Of a stretch of 64,000 bases of DNA, positions 22,956-38,682 are shown in pieces; the first letter of the stretch is position 1, and each line of letters opens with the position of its first letter. Source of the DNA: Citrus sinensis (taxonomy: Eukaryota > Streptophyta > Magnoliopsida > Sapindales > Rutaceae); assembly GCF_022201045.2 (NCBI RefSeq), contig NC_068562.1, positions 1,736,001 through 1,800,000 on the forward strand, read 5' to 3'. The notes beneath the pieces were generated by a model that ran no database searches, was not told where the DNA came from, and saw only the letters and a program-made list of their open reading frames with translations. The translations under genes were made by a program, and so were the position numbers.

Positions 22956-25737
22956 ATCTCTGAATAATTCACCTAGCTATAGCTATTCACAGTAGTATTA
23001 CCGAACAAAAATGATAAGAGCTAAGAGCTTAATTGGACTTTCAGTTGCAAATAGGCTACTTGATGGGAAAGAGAAGAAGAAGAAGCAGGGAAGAAGAAGG
23101 AAGTGGGGGTTACTATTTTTGGTGAGTGAGATAGAAAGTAGGGTTGTTGTGTAACCAAGAATATTATTTTGCTATAGTTTAGTTTCGTGAATAATTCAAT
23201 TCAATTCGGTAACTGGTGGATGCATAATGCTCATAACATGTGGTGTCGGAAAGTGCTTGGGTCATCACAGGACCATCAGCATCCAACCGATGAGACTTTT
23301 CCTTATAACCTCCTTTGGCGTGTTAGATGTTGAAAAGTTTATCGAGTGTTTGCACTTTGCAGTTAGTATCCATATTCAGTTCTCCCCCCAACACCCTATA
23401 TTATAACCAATCGAAAAATTTAATCTAACCACTTGATCCAAGGATCGATGAAATATATACATCTTAATAATCATATTTCAATGAACTATATGTTCTTTTC
23501 TCTTCCTTGCATATAAGAAAGTTTTTAAAAAATCTCTTAATATACAAGGGTCTTTCTTTAAAATTTTTAAATATATTTCTTTATGGTGAAAAAAAAAAAG
23601 AAAAAGAAAATTATTTCTGCACTGCAACTATTTTGTTTCATGTATATTCAACCACAAAATTTTTTGTTGATTTATTCTATGCACCACTAATATTTTCAAA
23701 CTTATATCAATCAACTACTTTACCATTAAAACTATTAGAATCTGTTAAATAATCTAAATAAAATGACTATTTTACCCTTAAATATATTAAAAGACCATTT
23801 TACCCTTTGAAACTTTGAAAAATTATAAAATTTTATAGATTTAATTAAAAAAATTAAAAGACCATTCAATAGACTCTCATATTTGCTAATAGTTATGCTT
23901 CTTATGTAATTATAAATTTTGTTATTTTTCCAATGTTTCAAAGAATAAAATATTTTTTTAAAGCATTCAAGTATAAAATAATCATTTTGCTTAAATGCTT
24001 TAACAGATTCTAAAGTTGTTAGTAGTTAAATAGTTGATTGATACAACTTTGAAAATATTGGTGGCACATACAACAAGTCAAAACTTTTTTATGGCTAAAT
24101 GTACATATGACAAAACAATAGCCGTGAAGAGAAAATTTTTTCCAAAAAAAGGGGTGGATAAAATCTAATCAATATTTTAATCTCATACCTTCTTTACTAT
24201 TCTATTCAAGTAGACAGTAAAATAAAATTGCTATAAAACCATTCAATTGTCTTGTTTTACAACTTACCAATAATTTACCTTAAATTATATTTTGCTTTTT
24301 TGGAACTAAGATCTTTTCATGGTTCAGGGTTCTCCTAAGTTTTATGATCCTGTGCCATGAACATTTTGAATAATACATATAGTTTCGATTTATTTATATT
24401 TTTTATTTTTTCAAATGATTACTAATCATATGACCTTAAATTTTACTCTAAAGAAACTGAAATTAGGAGGAAACCTTGGTCCTATTTTATGATAAGTACT
24501 AAAATGCAGTGGTCACTAAAGGAAAACGAAAAACACTTTGCATTTTGTACTCCATAATCTGCTCAATATTGTAACTAGCTCGCTGGGCATGAGAGATCGA
24601 GTCTTTGAGGATCTAGCCACTATACTATTGAATAGTGGTGTCTTATCTATCCCATGCTAGCTGGCTCGAGTATTTTACATACAGCTATAGAGACGTCGGG
24701 CCGCCAAAGGCGTAAAGGGCACAAGTAAATATCATTTTGAGACAAATACTCGTAGATTTCAAGTTCTAACAGCTAGCCGTTGGCTCCTGCACGCACACAG
24801 ATACTAACACTGGCACAGCAAGATCCAACGAATTATAAAACGAACCTCCAATTACACCACAACTAGATCTCTGCAGCTGTAATAAATGTAACAAGAAGCT
24901 AGAGGGTGGTCACAAATATAGAGGCGTCCTTGCACGAACAATTAACTAACGCTGTTAAGCAGCTTAAGTAATGGACGACGTTGATTGGTTATTTCTATGA
25001 CATATCTATACCTCCCACGTATTTTAGCTAGCTAGCTATAGCTTTATATAAATGCATTGTTACTTGGTAGGCGGCAGCCTCTAAGATCCCATCATGACAA
25101 ATATTTCTCTTCAAAAGCTGCATGCTGATCCGTAGCTCTCTCTTTGTCAAACCTGATCACACTTTCAAAAGCTGTATATCGCAGATGGCAGTTTTCCTCC
25201 TAATGCATATATGCAGGCGGACAAGCGAATGCACTGGGCTCATTTTTGTACCGTTGTCTATGATTTTGTAACAAAAATACATAAGAAACTTATTTAATTG
25301 ACTAAAGAGTTTCATAAACTGATTACTTGAATTGGTTATATTGTTGTTGATCTCCTCGAAATAAATTTATAAAATGGTTTCGTTTAGCATATCGTACTGA
25401 GCCGCTGCTGGTTGATGAATCCAATTTTGCTAAGTCCGGACATTAATTAATTAGTAGGTTCGGATTTCACGATTAGTTTAGTAGAATATTTTAGTGAAGG
25501 TGGATTTAGGTAAAAAAATTTCACAAGTAGGAAAAGTTCCAACCAATTTGCAACCCAAACCGAAATTGTACTCGAACTTTCAACCTGAATATAAAATAAC
25601 TTTTCAACCTGTTTTTGGTTTATTCTCAAACTCGAATGGATTGTAACGTGAACCAAAACCAGTAAAAATCGAACTAAAACCCGAAATATCCACCCTCAAT
25701 TCTAAGGATATTATATCAGGTTAAACATAAACTTTTA
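22956..25737. other. Intergenic upstream of TM6
   Basis: Holds the TM6 promoter (first several hundred bases) and then AT-rich sequence with no supported gene. Part of 25440-25690 is rich in 'aacccgaa/aaccgaa'-like words of the kind seen in degenerate plant repeats; I cannot name the family. Confidence 0.5.
23113..23122 (+). promoter_or_regulatory. CArG-box-like site upstream of TM6
   Basis: CTATTTTTGG fits the relaxed CArG form C-Y-(A/T)6-R-G. It lies about 160 bases before the TM6 start codon. AP3-lineage genes are known to be autoregulated through CArG boxes, so the position is plausible; it could also fall in the 5' UTR or be chance. Confidence 0.4.
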
Positions 25738-27375
25738 GTGATAGTCGATATTAAGGGATTGAGCTTAGAATTTTTAGATATCCAACTCAAAAATTTATAT
25801 TATTGGGTGAAGGGATCTATCCTAGATATAAATATGAATAACTCCCTTTTACTAACCAATGTAGAACACAACTCAACAATCCTCCCTCAGATGAAACCAT
25901 TGTCGAACCCGAACACTTTCGTCTAACACACCTGAGTTATTCCACCCCCACATTCTAGCTACAAATGTTTAGTTTTGATATCACTTGTTAGGAAATTTTA
26001 TCTCACTTAAAATCTAGATAGCAAAATATCAAAAAGTTAACAAATAGATGAAATAGATGGAAAATAAAATTAATCATATAGCTTAAGAATTTACATAGAA
26101 AACTTCTATATCGGAGAAAAACCACAGCAACCCATGATGACGAGAGAAAAAATCCACCATGTGAAAAGCTATCATAATCGTTTTAGTATTTTCCTCAATC
26201 CTAAAACTCTAATAATATGTCCAATCTTTCAATAAACCTACTGTTTCTCTCAAATTTAAAACTGCTATTATTAAAGAAGACTAAACTCATTAACAGGTGA
26301 ATCCAACCTCCTATACATGATGATAATTCTTTTAAGGTTTTTTTTTTGGAAAAATATTTTTTTCTTTACACAAATTATATACCTCCTTAAATAAGCTAAA
26401 GTCTTAAAGGAAAATTATTATTGTTTAAATAGAATCCTTCTTAATAAGAAAATGTCTTAGGAAATCTCTTAACAATTATGATAAGAATTCTTACTGGGAA
26501 AAATGCATATCTTCTAACAGTCTCCAACTTAGTGTTTTTTTCGATTAGGCAACAAAACATAATCTATCATGTATTCACATAGATGTGTCGTCTCCACCTT
26601 TTTTACTCTATCGAAACCACTCTTACATAGACTTATAAGAATCACTCCACCATGGATAAAATATTATCCTCTATCCAGCAACCATGATTATCTACATCGA
26701 AAATTATATGGAGTACACATATTCGCCATTTGTTGATCACCTTGCCTAAAAAATACACACTCTTGTGTTTGGCTTCTTTAAGAATCTTCAACCATGGACA
26801 TAAAAATTCCACCACGCACCTTGCAAAAATTTTAAATCATGCCTCGTGTGCAAATTTTATGAACCCATTAGCAGTAACACATCCTCTTCCATAACACGCT
26901 AAAAATGATAAACGAACCTCTCATGGAGAAAAGAGACACACTGCTAGCTAACATAATCATCATCTCCATTTACTGATTTAATGCAGCATGTCGAACCTAC
27001 TCCATTCCAACAATCTTCTTTAAGATGCCTTAATTATTTACACACATCCAAGAGTTTTAACCAATATGAACATAGTTTACATCACCCTTGTTTTTCTTGT
27101 GAATTTTCCGTGATCCAAATTTGATTTTTTCATCAAACTTTTTAACATTAATTCTCATAAAACTTATAAATTTGTTTACAAATATAATTACTTTGTAGAA
27201 TAACCTTAGCTTTAATACCACTTATTAGGGAGGTTATGCCTAGAATTTTTAAGTATCTAACCTAAAAGATTTACTTATTGGGTAGAGGGACCTATTTTAA
27301 GTATAAATGATAAATCCAAGTAACTCTCGTACTAATAAATGTAAAACACAACTCAACAATCATATTTAATATGCT
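25738..27375 (-). mobile_element. Old, degraded LTR-type element (Copia-like or TRIM/LARD-like)
   Basis: Two diverged direct repeats of roughly 130-140 bp lie at 25738-25877 and 27225-27360, sharing words such as 'tagaattttta', 'attgggt', 'tataaat' and 'aacacaactcaacaat'. Next to the right repeat, at about 27205-27216, the minus strand reads TGGTATTAAAGC, close to the initiator-tRNA-Met primer site of Copia elements. That orientation makes the right repeat the 5' LTR. The ~1.3 kb between them has no recognisable coding domain. The element is a heavily decayed fossil, clearly much older than the Copia copy at 33.8-38.7 kb. A second primer-site-like string near 25973-25985 suggests a further overlapping remnant. 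Confidence 0.4.
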
Positions 27376-28582
27376 AGAATCACATTAGAACTTAATACAA
27401 GATAAATCAATTTTATTAAGGACTATGAAAGCTAGTTATCGCACTTATGGGACCTTCAAATGGTGGGCAAGATTGGAAATAAAGGGACCAAAATGTCAAA
27501 GCGGTAATGTTCGGGTCCAACATTTTAAGATCAAAGGTGAACAAATTTGAAAGCTCCTTCTTATAAGTTCAAATTATAAAGATACACAAAAAAAAAAAAA
27601 AAATCTTTTACAACTGTCAACCTAAAGTTTATAAGGTTTCTAATACTCCATTGTCGACTTAAAATTTGCTGATGTTAGAAGGATAAAATTATCATTTAAC
27701 TTTCACATAAAAAATTTTAATATTTAAAATTAATAGAATTTTAATTTATAGAAATCTTAATTCACAAGTAGGACACTTGTTTTGTTTAACATGTTTTATA
27801 AGATAATACTATTATTAGCAAGATCATAGGATGAGTTAAAATTAACACAATTTTAGGAAGATACGAAGCATAGATTTTTTTTCTTTTCCTCCCTTAAAAA
27901 CAGTGAAATTACTTATACTGGTTTTTCTATTTTACATTTTGAATATTATTAATTAATATAATTTAAGATAACAACCAGGATAAAACAATCACTTTCGATT
28001 TAAGATCATTTTATCAATATTCTGTTAAATATTTTCACAATTTTGAGTTTTTAAAAAGATTTCGTGTATGTTTTATAAAGCGTAAAATTGGATATTTATC
28101 CTTAACGAAAATTTAATTTTTTTTTTAACTAACGGAACCAAATCCTATATATAGATGTATAGTATGCATTAATAAATAAATAGAACTTTGACGTAGGAGA
28201 CTAGGAGGGAGTGAATAAATAAATAAATAAAACTTTCGAAGCTCGTGAATGTGCTATTTTATTTTTTTCTAGTAATTGTTTAATTGAAAAAAGAAAGCTT
28301 CGGGATTTATTTTTGACGGGACGGCTGAGATTTGTTGACCTTCTAGAGAATGAGAACAGATTTTCAATTTGTTGATAAGTATTCCGACAGTCCAGCCCAA
28401 AAGTACCGGCTCAATGAATTCGCTCTCGTTTGGTAACAGGTATCCATCACTTTCAAAATCCGGTCCTACCAACGTATCGGCTTTTCACTCGCCATCTTAT
28501 CATCTGTGTTTAGGAGCTGGCTACGGTACAGAATTACAGACCAGGTTAGCCAGCTCCCCAAGGGTGCCCCTGTGTTTAATTC
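27376..28582. other. Intergenic, AT-rich
   Basis: No gene or clear repeat boundary seen. An ORF pair around 28270-28610 overlaps on both strands without family signature. Confidence 0.4.
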
Positions 28583-28876
28583 ATTTTTTTATTTTGATAT
28601 CACAATACAATTAGTAACAATAGTAATCTCTTCAAGTTAATGATTTTATTTTCTAATTAATAAGGATAATTTTAGATTTTATAATATAATGGATATATAA
28701 AAATTGTATTAAATATAAAATTAAATTTTAAAAAGTTATTCCTTCGTTACTTTAAAGTCTGTTGTAGGATGAAGTGTTTTGCCAAAAGTTATTTTTGAAA
28801 AAAAAATTATTAAACACTAAAATTAACTTTTAACTTTTCAAAATCACTTTTAAATCTCTTAAAAGCAATCTCAAAT
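28583..28876. repeat. Dispersed AT-rich repeat, copy A (MITE-like), split by a SINE
   Basis: This stretch aligns with 48457-48759 through many shared words (for example 'taatgattttatttt', 'ctaattaataa', 'aaaattaacttttaactt'), with moderate divergence and small gaps. The alignment appears to resume after the SINE near 29171. No coding capacity. I could not fix the outer ends or terminal inverted repeats, so MITE is only a likely class. Confidence 0.55.
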
Positions 28877-29159
28877 ACCAATAGGTTTTTGGTCCAGTGG
28901 GAGAACCCTTGCACTTACAATGTTGAGTGCAAGGGTTCGAGCCTCCATAAAAGTATTTATAGGGGTTATTTACAATCCTCCCTCAATTATTAAATAATTG
29001 AGTGGAGCCAGTCTATCACTCACGAAATGTGAGTGGAGTGGACAGCTCGAATATTTGAAAGATTTTGAAGAGCGCTTCAAAGGAGTACATACCACGAAGA
29101 ATGTCCCAATTATAGAATTTGTTTGTAAATATTAATTGTAATACCTACGGTAAAAAAAA
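28877..29159 (+). mobile_element. tRNA-derived SINE with perfect 11-bp TSD
   Basis: The 5' part resembles a tRNA promoter: box-A-like TTGGTCCAGTGGG near 28890 and box-B GGTTCGAGCC near 28936. A non-tRNA body follows, containing 'cgaaatgtgagtggagtgg', and the 3' end is a short A-rich tail. The 11-base direct repeat CAATCTCAAAT occurs at 28866-28876 and again at 29160-29170 with no mismatch. The body word 'gaaat-g-gagtggagt-g' is shared with the SINE at 59348-59702, so the two belong to related families. Length is 283 bp. Confidence 0.88.
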
Positions 29160-29170
29160 CAATCTCAAAT

Positions 29171-30031
29171 GGATTAAAGTAATAGATTAATAATTAATAA
29201 TAAAATCAATTAATATCTTACATCTAGTAATAAATGATTGTTATCATCATTGAGTATTTCAACGCAGTGTCCAAACTTAATAAATATAGCATTATTATTA
29301 AAGAGAAACAAATTCAATTAATTAAAATTTAATGAATTTTATCATATTTTATATAAATATGACAATTTATAATATAATACATAAATCTAAATAAAATAAA
29401 AAGTAATAAATAGTTGTGGTAATATGTTATTTTAAGGTTATGATTTATATAGTTAGATTTATAAAAAAGTAAGAAATAATTGACCTTTGATTAAAGTATA
29501 GTATGTGATGTCTTATTTTATCAGCCGTTTTAAAAAAAATCAAACTCCCCTTATAAAATAAGTAGATTTGAGATAAATGTTATAGGTATCATTTTATCAC
29601 TGAACATCAAATTAATCATTAAAAAAAACTCTTAATTTTGTAATTAATTCTAATTATATTTCCATCGATTTAAAAATTGTAGTAACAGGATAGATACAAG
29701 ATAAGATTGGTTTTAATGTTAAGATTTTGACATGTATACGTGTAAGATGAGATACTGACTTAATTTATTGATCATTAGATATAATTCAATTAAGATATTA
29801 TATGAAAATAGGATATTAAGATACTGTATATGAAAGTATGATATCTTCAATTCTCACACAAGAATAGAAAGAAAGATTTTTGTTTTGATTGGAAATTGAG
29901 AATGACAAGTTAAGTGAGAGCATTAATTTGTGGATGGATGAGTCAATTGGCATTGGCGTTGCAATTTAATTAATATCGCCGTCAACGAAACCTAACAATC
30001 AAAACATAAAAGGCCGGGGAAGAGTAAAGAG
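29171..30031. other. Intergenic: ALDH upstream region
   Basis: AT-rich; the first bases continue the repeat interrupted by the SINE. The last few hundred bases should hold the ALDH promoter and leader. No other gene seen. Confidence 0.45.
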
Positions 30032-33729
<3,698 letters not shown>

Positions 33730-33754
33730 CAATTGGATTGCAGCTAACATGTTC

Positions 33755-33759
33755 CTTTT
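33755..33759. repeat. Left 5-bp TSD of the Copia element
   Basis: CTTTT here and at 38678-38682 flank the element, as expected for a Copia integrase. Confidence 0.8.
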
Positions 33760-33951
33760 TGTTGAGACAAAAGGTTTGAATGGTTGAAAGATATATTGTA
33801 TTACTGCATGTTCTAGCTTTATACAAGTGATTACATATTGTACAAGGAAAGATGAGGAACTAAAGCCTAAGATTAGGGGGAATTACCCTAAACTTTAGTA
33901 TTGACATTTAATTTCTCTTGATTGATGAGTGAGATTGATTCTTGCCTATTA
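33760..33951 (-). repeat. Copia 3' LTR (left)
   Basis: 192 bp, 189 positions identical to the LTR at 38486-38677. It begins 30 bases after the ALDH stop codon, so it probably lies in what was the ALDH 3' UTR. Confidence 0.95.
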
Positions 33952-36900
33952 TGCCCCCGCAAGATGGCGTTTCCATCGGAAACACCAATCTTGGATCAAA
34001 GGTGAGTGAAACGAGGCTTGGCAAGTGGTTTGGTAAGCACATCTACAAGCTGATTATAAGTAGAGACATGAGCTATTTGAAGTGAACCATTAGAGACTTT
34101 TTCCCATACGAAATGAAAATCCAGAGCAAAATGTTTCATTCTTGAGTGAAAAACTGGATTGACGCACAAGTATGTAGCACCAATGTTATCACACAAAAGG
34201 CGAGGTGGCTTGGGGAGAGAGACGTGTAACTCTTGAAGAAGATTGGTTAGCCAAGTAATTTCAGCAGCAGCTGATGCAACTGAGTGATATTCAGCCTCTG
34301 TTGAGGAGCGAGCTACTGTCCGTTGCTTCTTAGAACACCAAGACACTGGGTTGCCACCAAGAAAAATAACAAAGGCTGATATAGAGGTACAATCATCACG
34401 ATTTCCAGCCCAATCAGCATCCGAGAAGGCTGTCAAAGACAATGGCTGTGAGGGACGTATAAAGAGACCATACGTGAGAGTGTGCTTCAAGTATCGAAGT
34501 AAACGTTTTGCCGCTGTCCAATGCGTTTGACTGGGAGAATGCATATATTGCGCCAATTTGTTTATTGCATAGGCCATATCTGGTCGTGTAAGCGAAAGGT
34601 ATTGCATGCCGCCAATAAGACTACGGTATTGAGAAGCATCAACTTTTGGCGAGCCATCATTGAGCATGAGGCGTGTAGGACAACTAAAAGGAGTCACATA
34701 ATCTTTGATACCCTCCATTTTGAATTTGGCTAAAAGATCACGAATATATTTCTGTTGAGAGAGGAATATCCCGTGAGTTATAGGAATCACCTCCACACCA
34801 AGGAAATAATGAAGATGCCCAAGATCCTTAATGGAAAATCACTTGGAGAGAGAGTCAATAACTTGACGAATGAAGCTTGAAGAATTTCCTGTAATCAACA
34901 AGTCATCAACATAAACTAAAAAATAGATTAGTATAGACTTGTTAGTGTATATAAATAATGAAGAGTCAGAGCAAGAATTCACAAAGCCCAGAGATAAAAT
35001 AAAATTCTTAAGCTCAGTGAACCAGGCTCTAGATGCTTGCTTCAAGCCATAAAGAGACTGGTGCAAGCGACAAACATGATGTGGCTGAGAGTGATCTTTG
35101 AAGCCAGGGGGCTGTGACATATAAACATTTTCAGCAATATGCCCATGAAGGAATGCGTTGTTGACATCTAATTGATTCACGTTCCATCATTGGGATATGG
35201 CAATAGAGAGAACAACTCGAATTGTGGTTGGTTTTACAACAGGACTGAACGTCTCTTTGTAATCCAGACCGGGTCGTTAATGGAAACCTTTGGCAACAAG
35301 ACGTGCTTTATACCGAGCAATGCTACCATCAGGATTTCTTTTTATTCGAAAGACCCATTTGCATCCGATAACATTTTGATGAGCTGCAGGAGGCACCAAT
35401 TCCCATGTGCCATTTTTTTTTAAGGCATCAAGCTCTTCACACATAGCATCTCTCCACTCTTTGTGTTTGAGGGCTTCAGTGGTGGTAGTGGGTTCAAGTG
35501 ATGGAGGGATCAAATGCTTAGTAGCAGTGAGGGAAAAAAAATTTTTAGGTTTGAAAATGTTATTTTTTAATCGGGTTTGTATAGTTGTAGGAGGAGCTAG
35601 CACTGGAACATGAACAAGTTCATTGATAGAGTGCATCTCACTAGAATAGGAGCCTGAAAACGTTGGTTGATTGGTATCCAATATGGGAGGATCAACCACA
35701 TGTTGAAGATCACAATCTTGCATGGATTCATAATCGGCATCAGAATTGGTCATTAAAGGGATAACGGACCGAGAAGGAGAGGATTTTGATGTGGGCTGAC
35801 TTGGCCCATGAGAAAGTGCATGATTTGAGGAGTTACCATTATTGGTGGAGAAATGACTGGATGTTGATGAAGGCAACGATTTGGTGGGAGATCCTTGTGT
35901 TCTTTTGTCAATAGGTGTATCGCATTTGGAAGGAGATGTAATGGGTAAAAGAGTAGTTAATGGAGAGAGATTTTTCGGTGACAAAGGAGGTATGTTTGAA
36001 GAAGACTGATCTGAAAAAGGAAGGTCTTGTTGGAGAGATTTAAGGGAGGGAGATGCGACTGACCATTTTTGTAAAGTGTAAGAATTAATTCTGTCATATT
36101 CATTTGACATAGAGAAGGAAGGAAACACACTTTCAACAAATTGGACGTGACGAGAAAAATAAAATTTGTGATCTTGTGGATCAAAACAGATGTAAGAATT
36201 ATGGACATTAGAGTAACCAAGGAATAGACATGATTTGGAACGTTGTTCAAGCTTATGTTTTGTATAAGGACGCAACCATGGATAACACAAGCACCCAAAA
36301 GTTCGGAGTTTAGAATAATTAGGCTTATGATGGAAAAGAGACTCAAATGGAGATTTATCCTTAAGAATAGGTGTAAGAAGTCTATTAATGAGATATATTG
36401 CAGTTTTAAAGGCAAATGGCCAAAGTGACAAAGGTAAGGATGCCTTGTGAAGAAGGGTTAAACCCGTTTCTACGACATGTCTATGACGACGTTCAGCGGA
36501 AGCAATATGTTGAGGAGTGTATGGTGGAGATATAAGATGCTGGATTCCATATTTTTCAAATAAGGATTTTAGGCCATAATATTCTTTTCCTTCATCAGAA
36601 TAAATAGTGCGAATGGTGGAATTGAAATAATTTTCTACCATTGTTTTGAATTTGGGGAATATTGTAAAGGCCTCAGATTTGTAGGATAATGGAAACAACC
36701 ACGAGTATTTTGTAAAATGATCAACAAAGATGATGTAGTAAGAATAACCATCTATTGAACGAATTGGAGAAGGTCCCCATACATCAGTATATATGAGATC
36801 TAATGGACAACGACTTTGTAAAGTTGAAGTACCAAATGGTAACTTATGACTTTTATTGCATTGACATGAATCACAAAATAATGATGGAGATGAATTAGGA

Positions 36901-38485
36901 AACACAGGAAGATTATTTTGGGAGACCACATGACGAAGTGTTTTGGTGGATGGGTGACCAAGTCGATTATGCCAATTCTCAAGAGAGACTTTGACTCCCA
37001 TGCAAGCTTGCTTCATTGTTGTAGATACTCCTATATTGGACCATTCATAAACATTATTCTTGCTCCGCCCTCGAGCGAGATGTGCTCCCGTGGAGAGATC
37101 CTTCACACAAAAGAAAGATGGAAAAAATTCAATTGAAGTATTATTATTTTTACAAAATTAAAAGACAGAGACTAAATTTTGTTTCATAGAAGGAACACAT
37201 AGCACATTAGAAAGAGTGAATGAGTTTGAGGGAGTGGAGAGAGTGGAGTGGCCAACATGAGTAATATGCAAACCTGTACCATCACCTATAACAATGTCAT
37301 CAGGACCTTCATAAGGTTGACTGAGTGATAAATTGTTGAGATTAGATGTGACATGGTGAGATGCTCCTGTATCTAAAAGCCAATTAGGTGAGGAATTATT
37401 GGTGGTGGTGGGATTGGCGGTAGGGGCTGAAGAGTGGGAGAACAACTTTTTAGCAGAATTACATTGTCGAGCAGTATGACCCTGTTTCTCACAAAATTAA
37501 CAAACCACATTGGAATTTTTGCCTGAGTGATGGTTGCCTGAATTGTAATTGTTAAAGTTGTGTCCCTGATTGTTGCCCGAATTAGGAGGATGTTGGCCTT
37601 GATTTCCATTATTATTATGGAAAATTTTTTTGTTGGCTTGGTTTCCATTTTTTGTGGGAAAACGAGCAGCATTAGCTGTCATATTGCCAAGATTTCCACT
37701 GGAGCGAAGGTTTTCGCGTTTGAGGAAAGCCTCATATTCAACAAGTTTTTCATATAGTTCATCAAAACTAATCACTGTATCTCGTGCCCGTACTGCAGCT
37801 GCAAGTTCTTTGAATTCAGTTCCCACACCATTAAGAGTATGGGTGATAAGATATTGATTTGGAACTGGGGCTCCAATTAAAGCTAATTCATCAGCAATGT
37901 CACGAATTGTGGCAAGATAGTCAGCGACAGGTTGGGAGCCTCTGTTAATGAGAGTAAGTTGCTCAGCCAATCCCATAGTTCTGGAGGATGAAGGATTGGC
38001 ATAAAGTTTGGCAAGGCGATTCCAGGCTTCAGCAGATGTTTTGCATGAACGAATTATAGGTACAGCTTTGTGGCTAAGTGAGCCGATGATGCCGAGAAGA
38101 AGAAGCTTGTCTTGTCACATCCAAAGGGTGAAATCTGGGTTTGGAACTATCTTTTCATCAACTGTTGTCTCTGGAGATGGGCAAGGTTTGGTGCCATCAA
38201 TGTAGCTGAGCAAATCATATCCATAGAGAAGTGCATCAAATTGCGTCTTCCACGAATAGTAGTTTGTTGGTGTTAATTTTAGAGGGAGTTGGGTGGCTGC
38301 ATTTATAGCAATGAGATTGTTGGGATTCATGTTTGTAAAAGTTTGGTTAATGCTAGAAGTAGCTGAGTTTTCATTGGCCATGGTGAAGCCTGATGCTGTA
38401 AGGAAAAGAAAATTAAAAAAAGAAAGGAAACAGGCCAAGGCCAAGGATCAATGACTCGTGTGAGCTTAAAAAAGCTCTGATACCA

Positions 38486-38677
38486 TATTGAGACAAAAGG
38501 TTTGAATGGTTGAAAGATATATTGTATTACTGCATGTTCTAGCTTTATACAAGTGATTACATATTGTACAAGGAAAGATGAGGAACTAAAGCCTAAGATT
38601 AGGGGGAATTACCCTAAACTTTAGTATTGACATTTAATTTCTCTTGATTGATGGGTGAGATTGATTCTTGCATATTA
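38486..38677 (-). repeat. Copia 5' LTR (right)
   Basis: 192 bp, followed inward (38474-38485) by the 12-base primer site and flanked outward by CTTTT (38678-38682). Confidence 0.95.
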
Positions 38678-38682
38678 CTTTT

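Larger units (their letters stand above)
33760..38677 (-). mobile_element. Ty1/copia LTR retrotransposon, young, coding region broken
   Basis: A 4918-bp element on the minus strand with two 192-bp LTRs, a 5-bp target duplication, a primer site complementary to initiator tRNA-Met at 38474-38485, and a purine-rich tract next to the left LTR (about 33952-33965). Read on the minus strand the parts are in Copia order: gag with a CCHC-type region (about 38.4-37.4 kb), protease (37.4-37.1), integrase with the HHCC and core regions (37.0-35.7), reverse transcriptase with YVDD (35.4-34.7), RNase H (34.7-34.0). The coding region is broken in about five places, so this copy looks non-autonomous. The LTRs differ at 3 of 192 positions; with the grass rate of 1.3e-8 per site per year this is about 0.6 million years, a rough figure only. 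Confidence 0.95.

Noticed and set aside
24590-24680. Possible hairpin (ccactat / atagtgg with an outer gcatg/catgc pair)
   Set aside because: The inner seven pairs are good but the region between the inner and outer stems pairs poorly; not convincing as a miRNA precursor.
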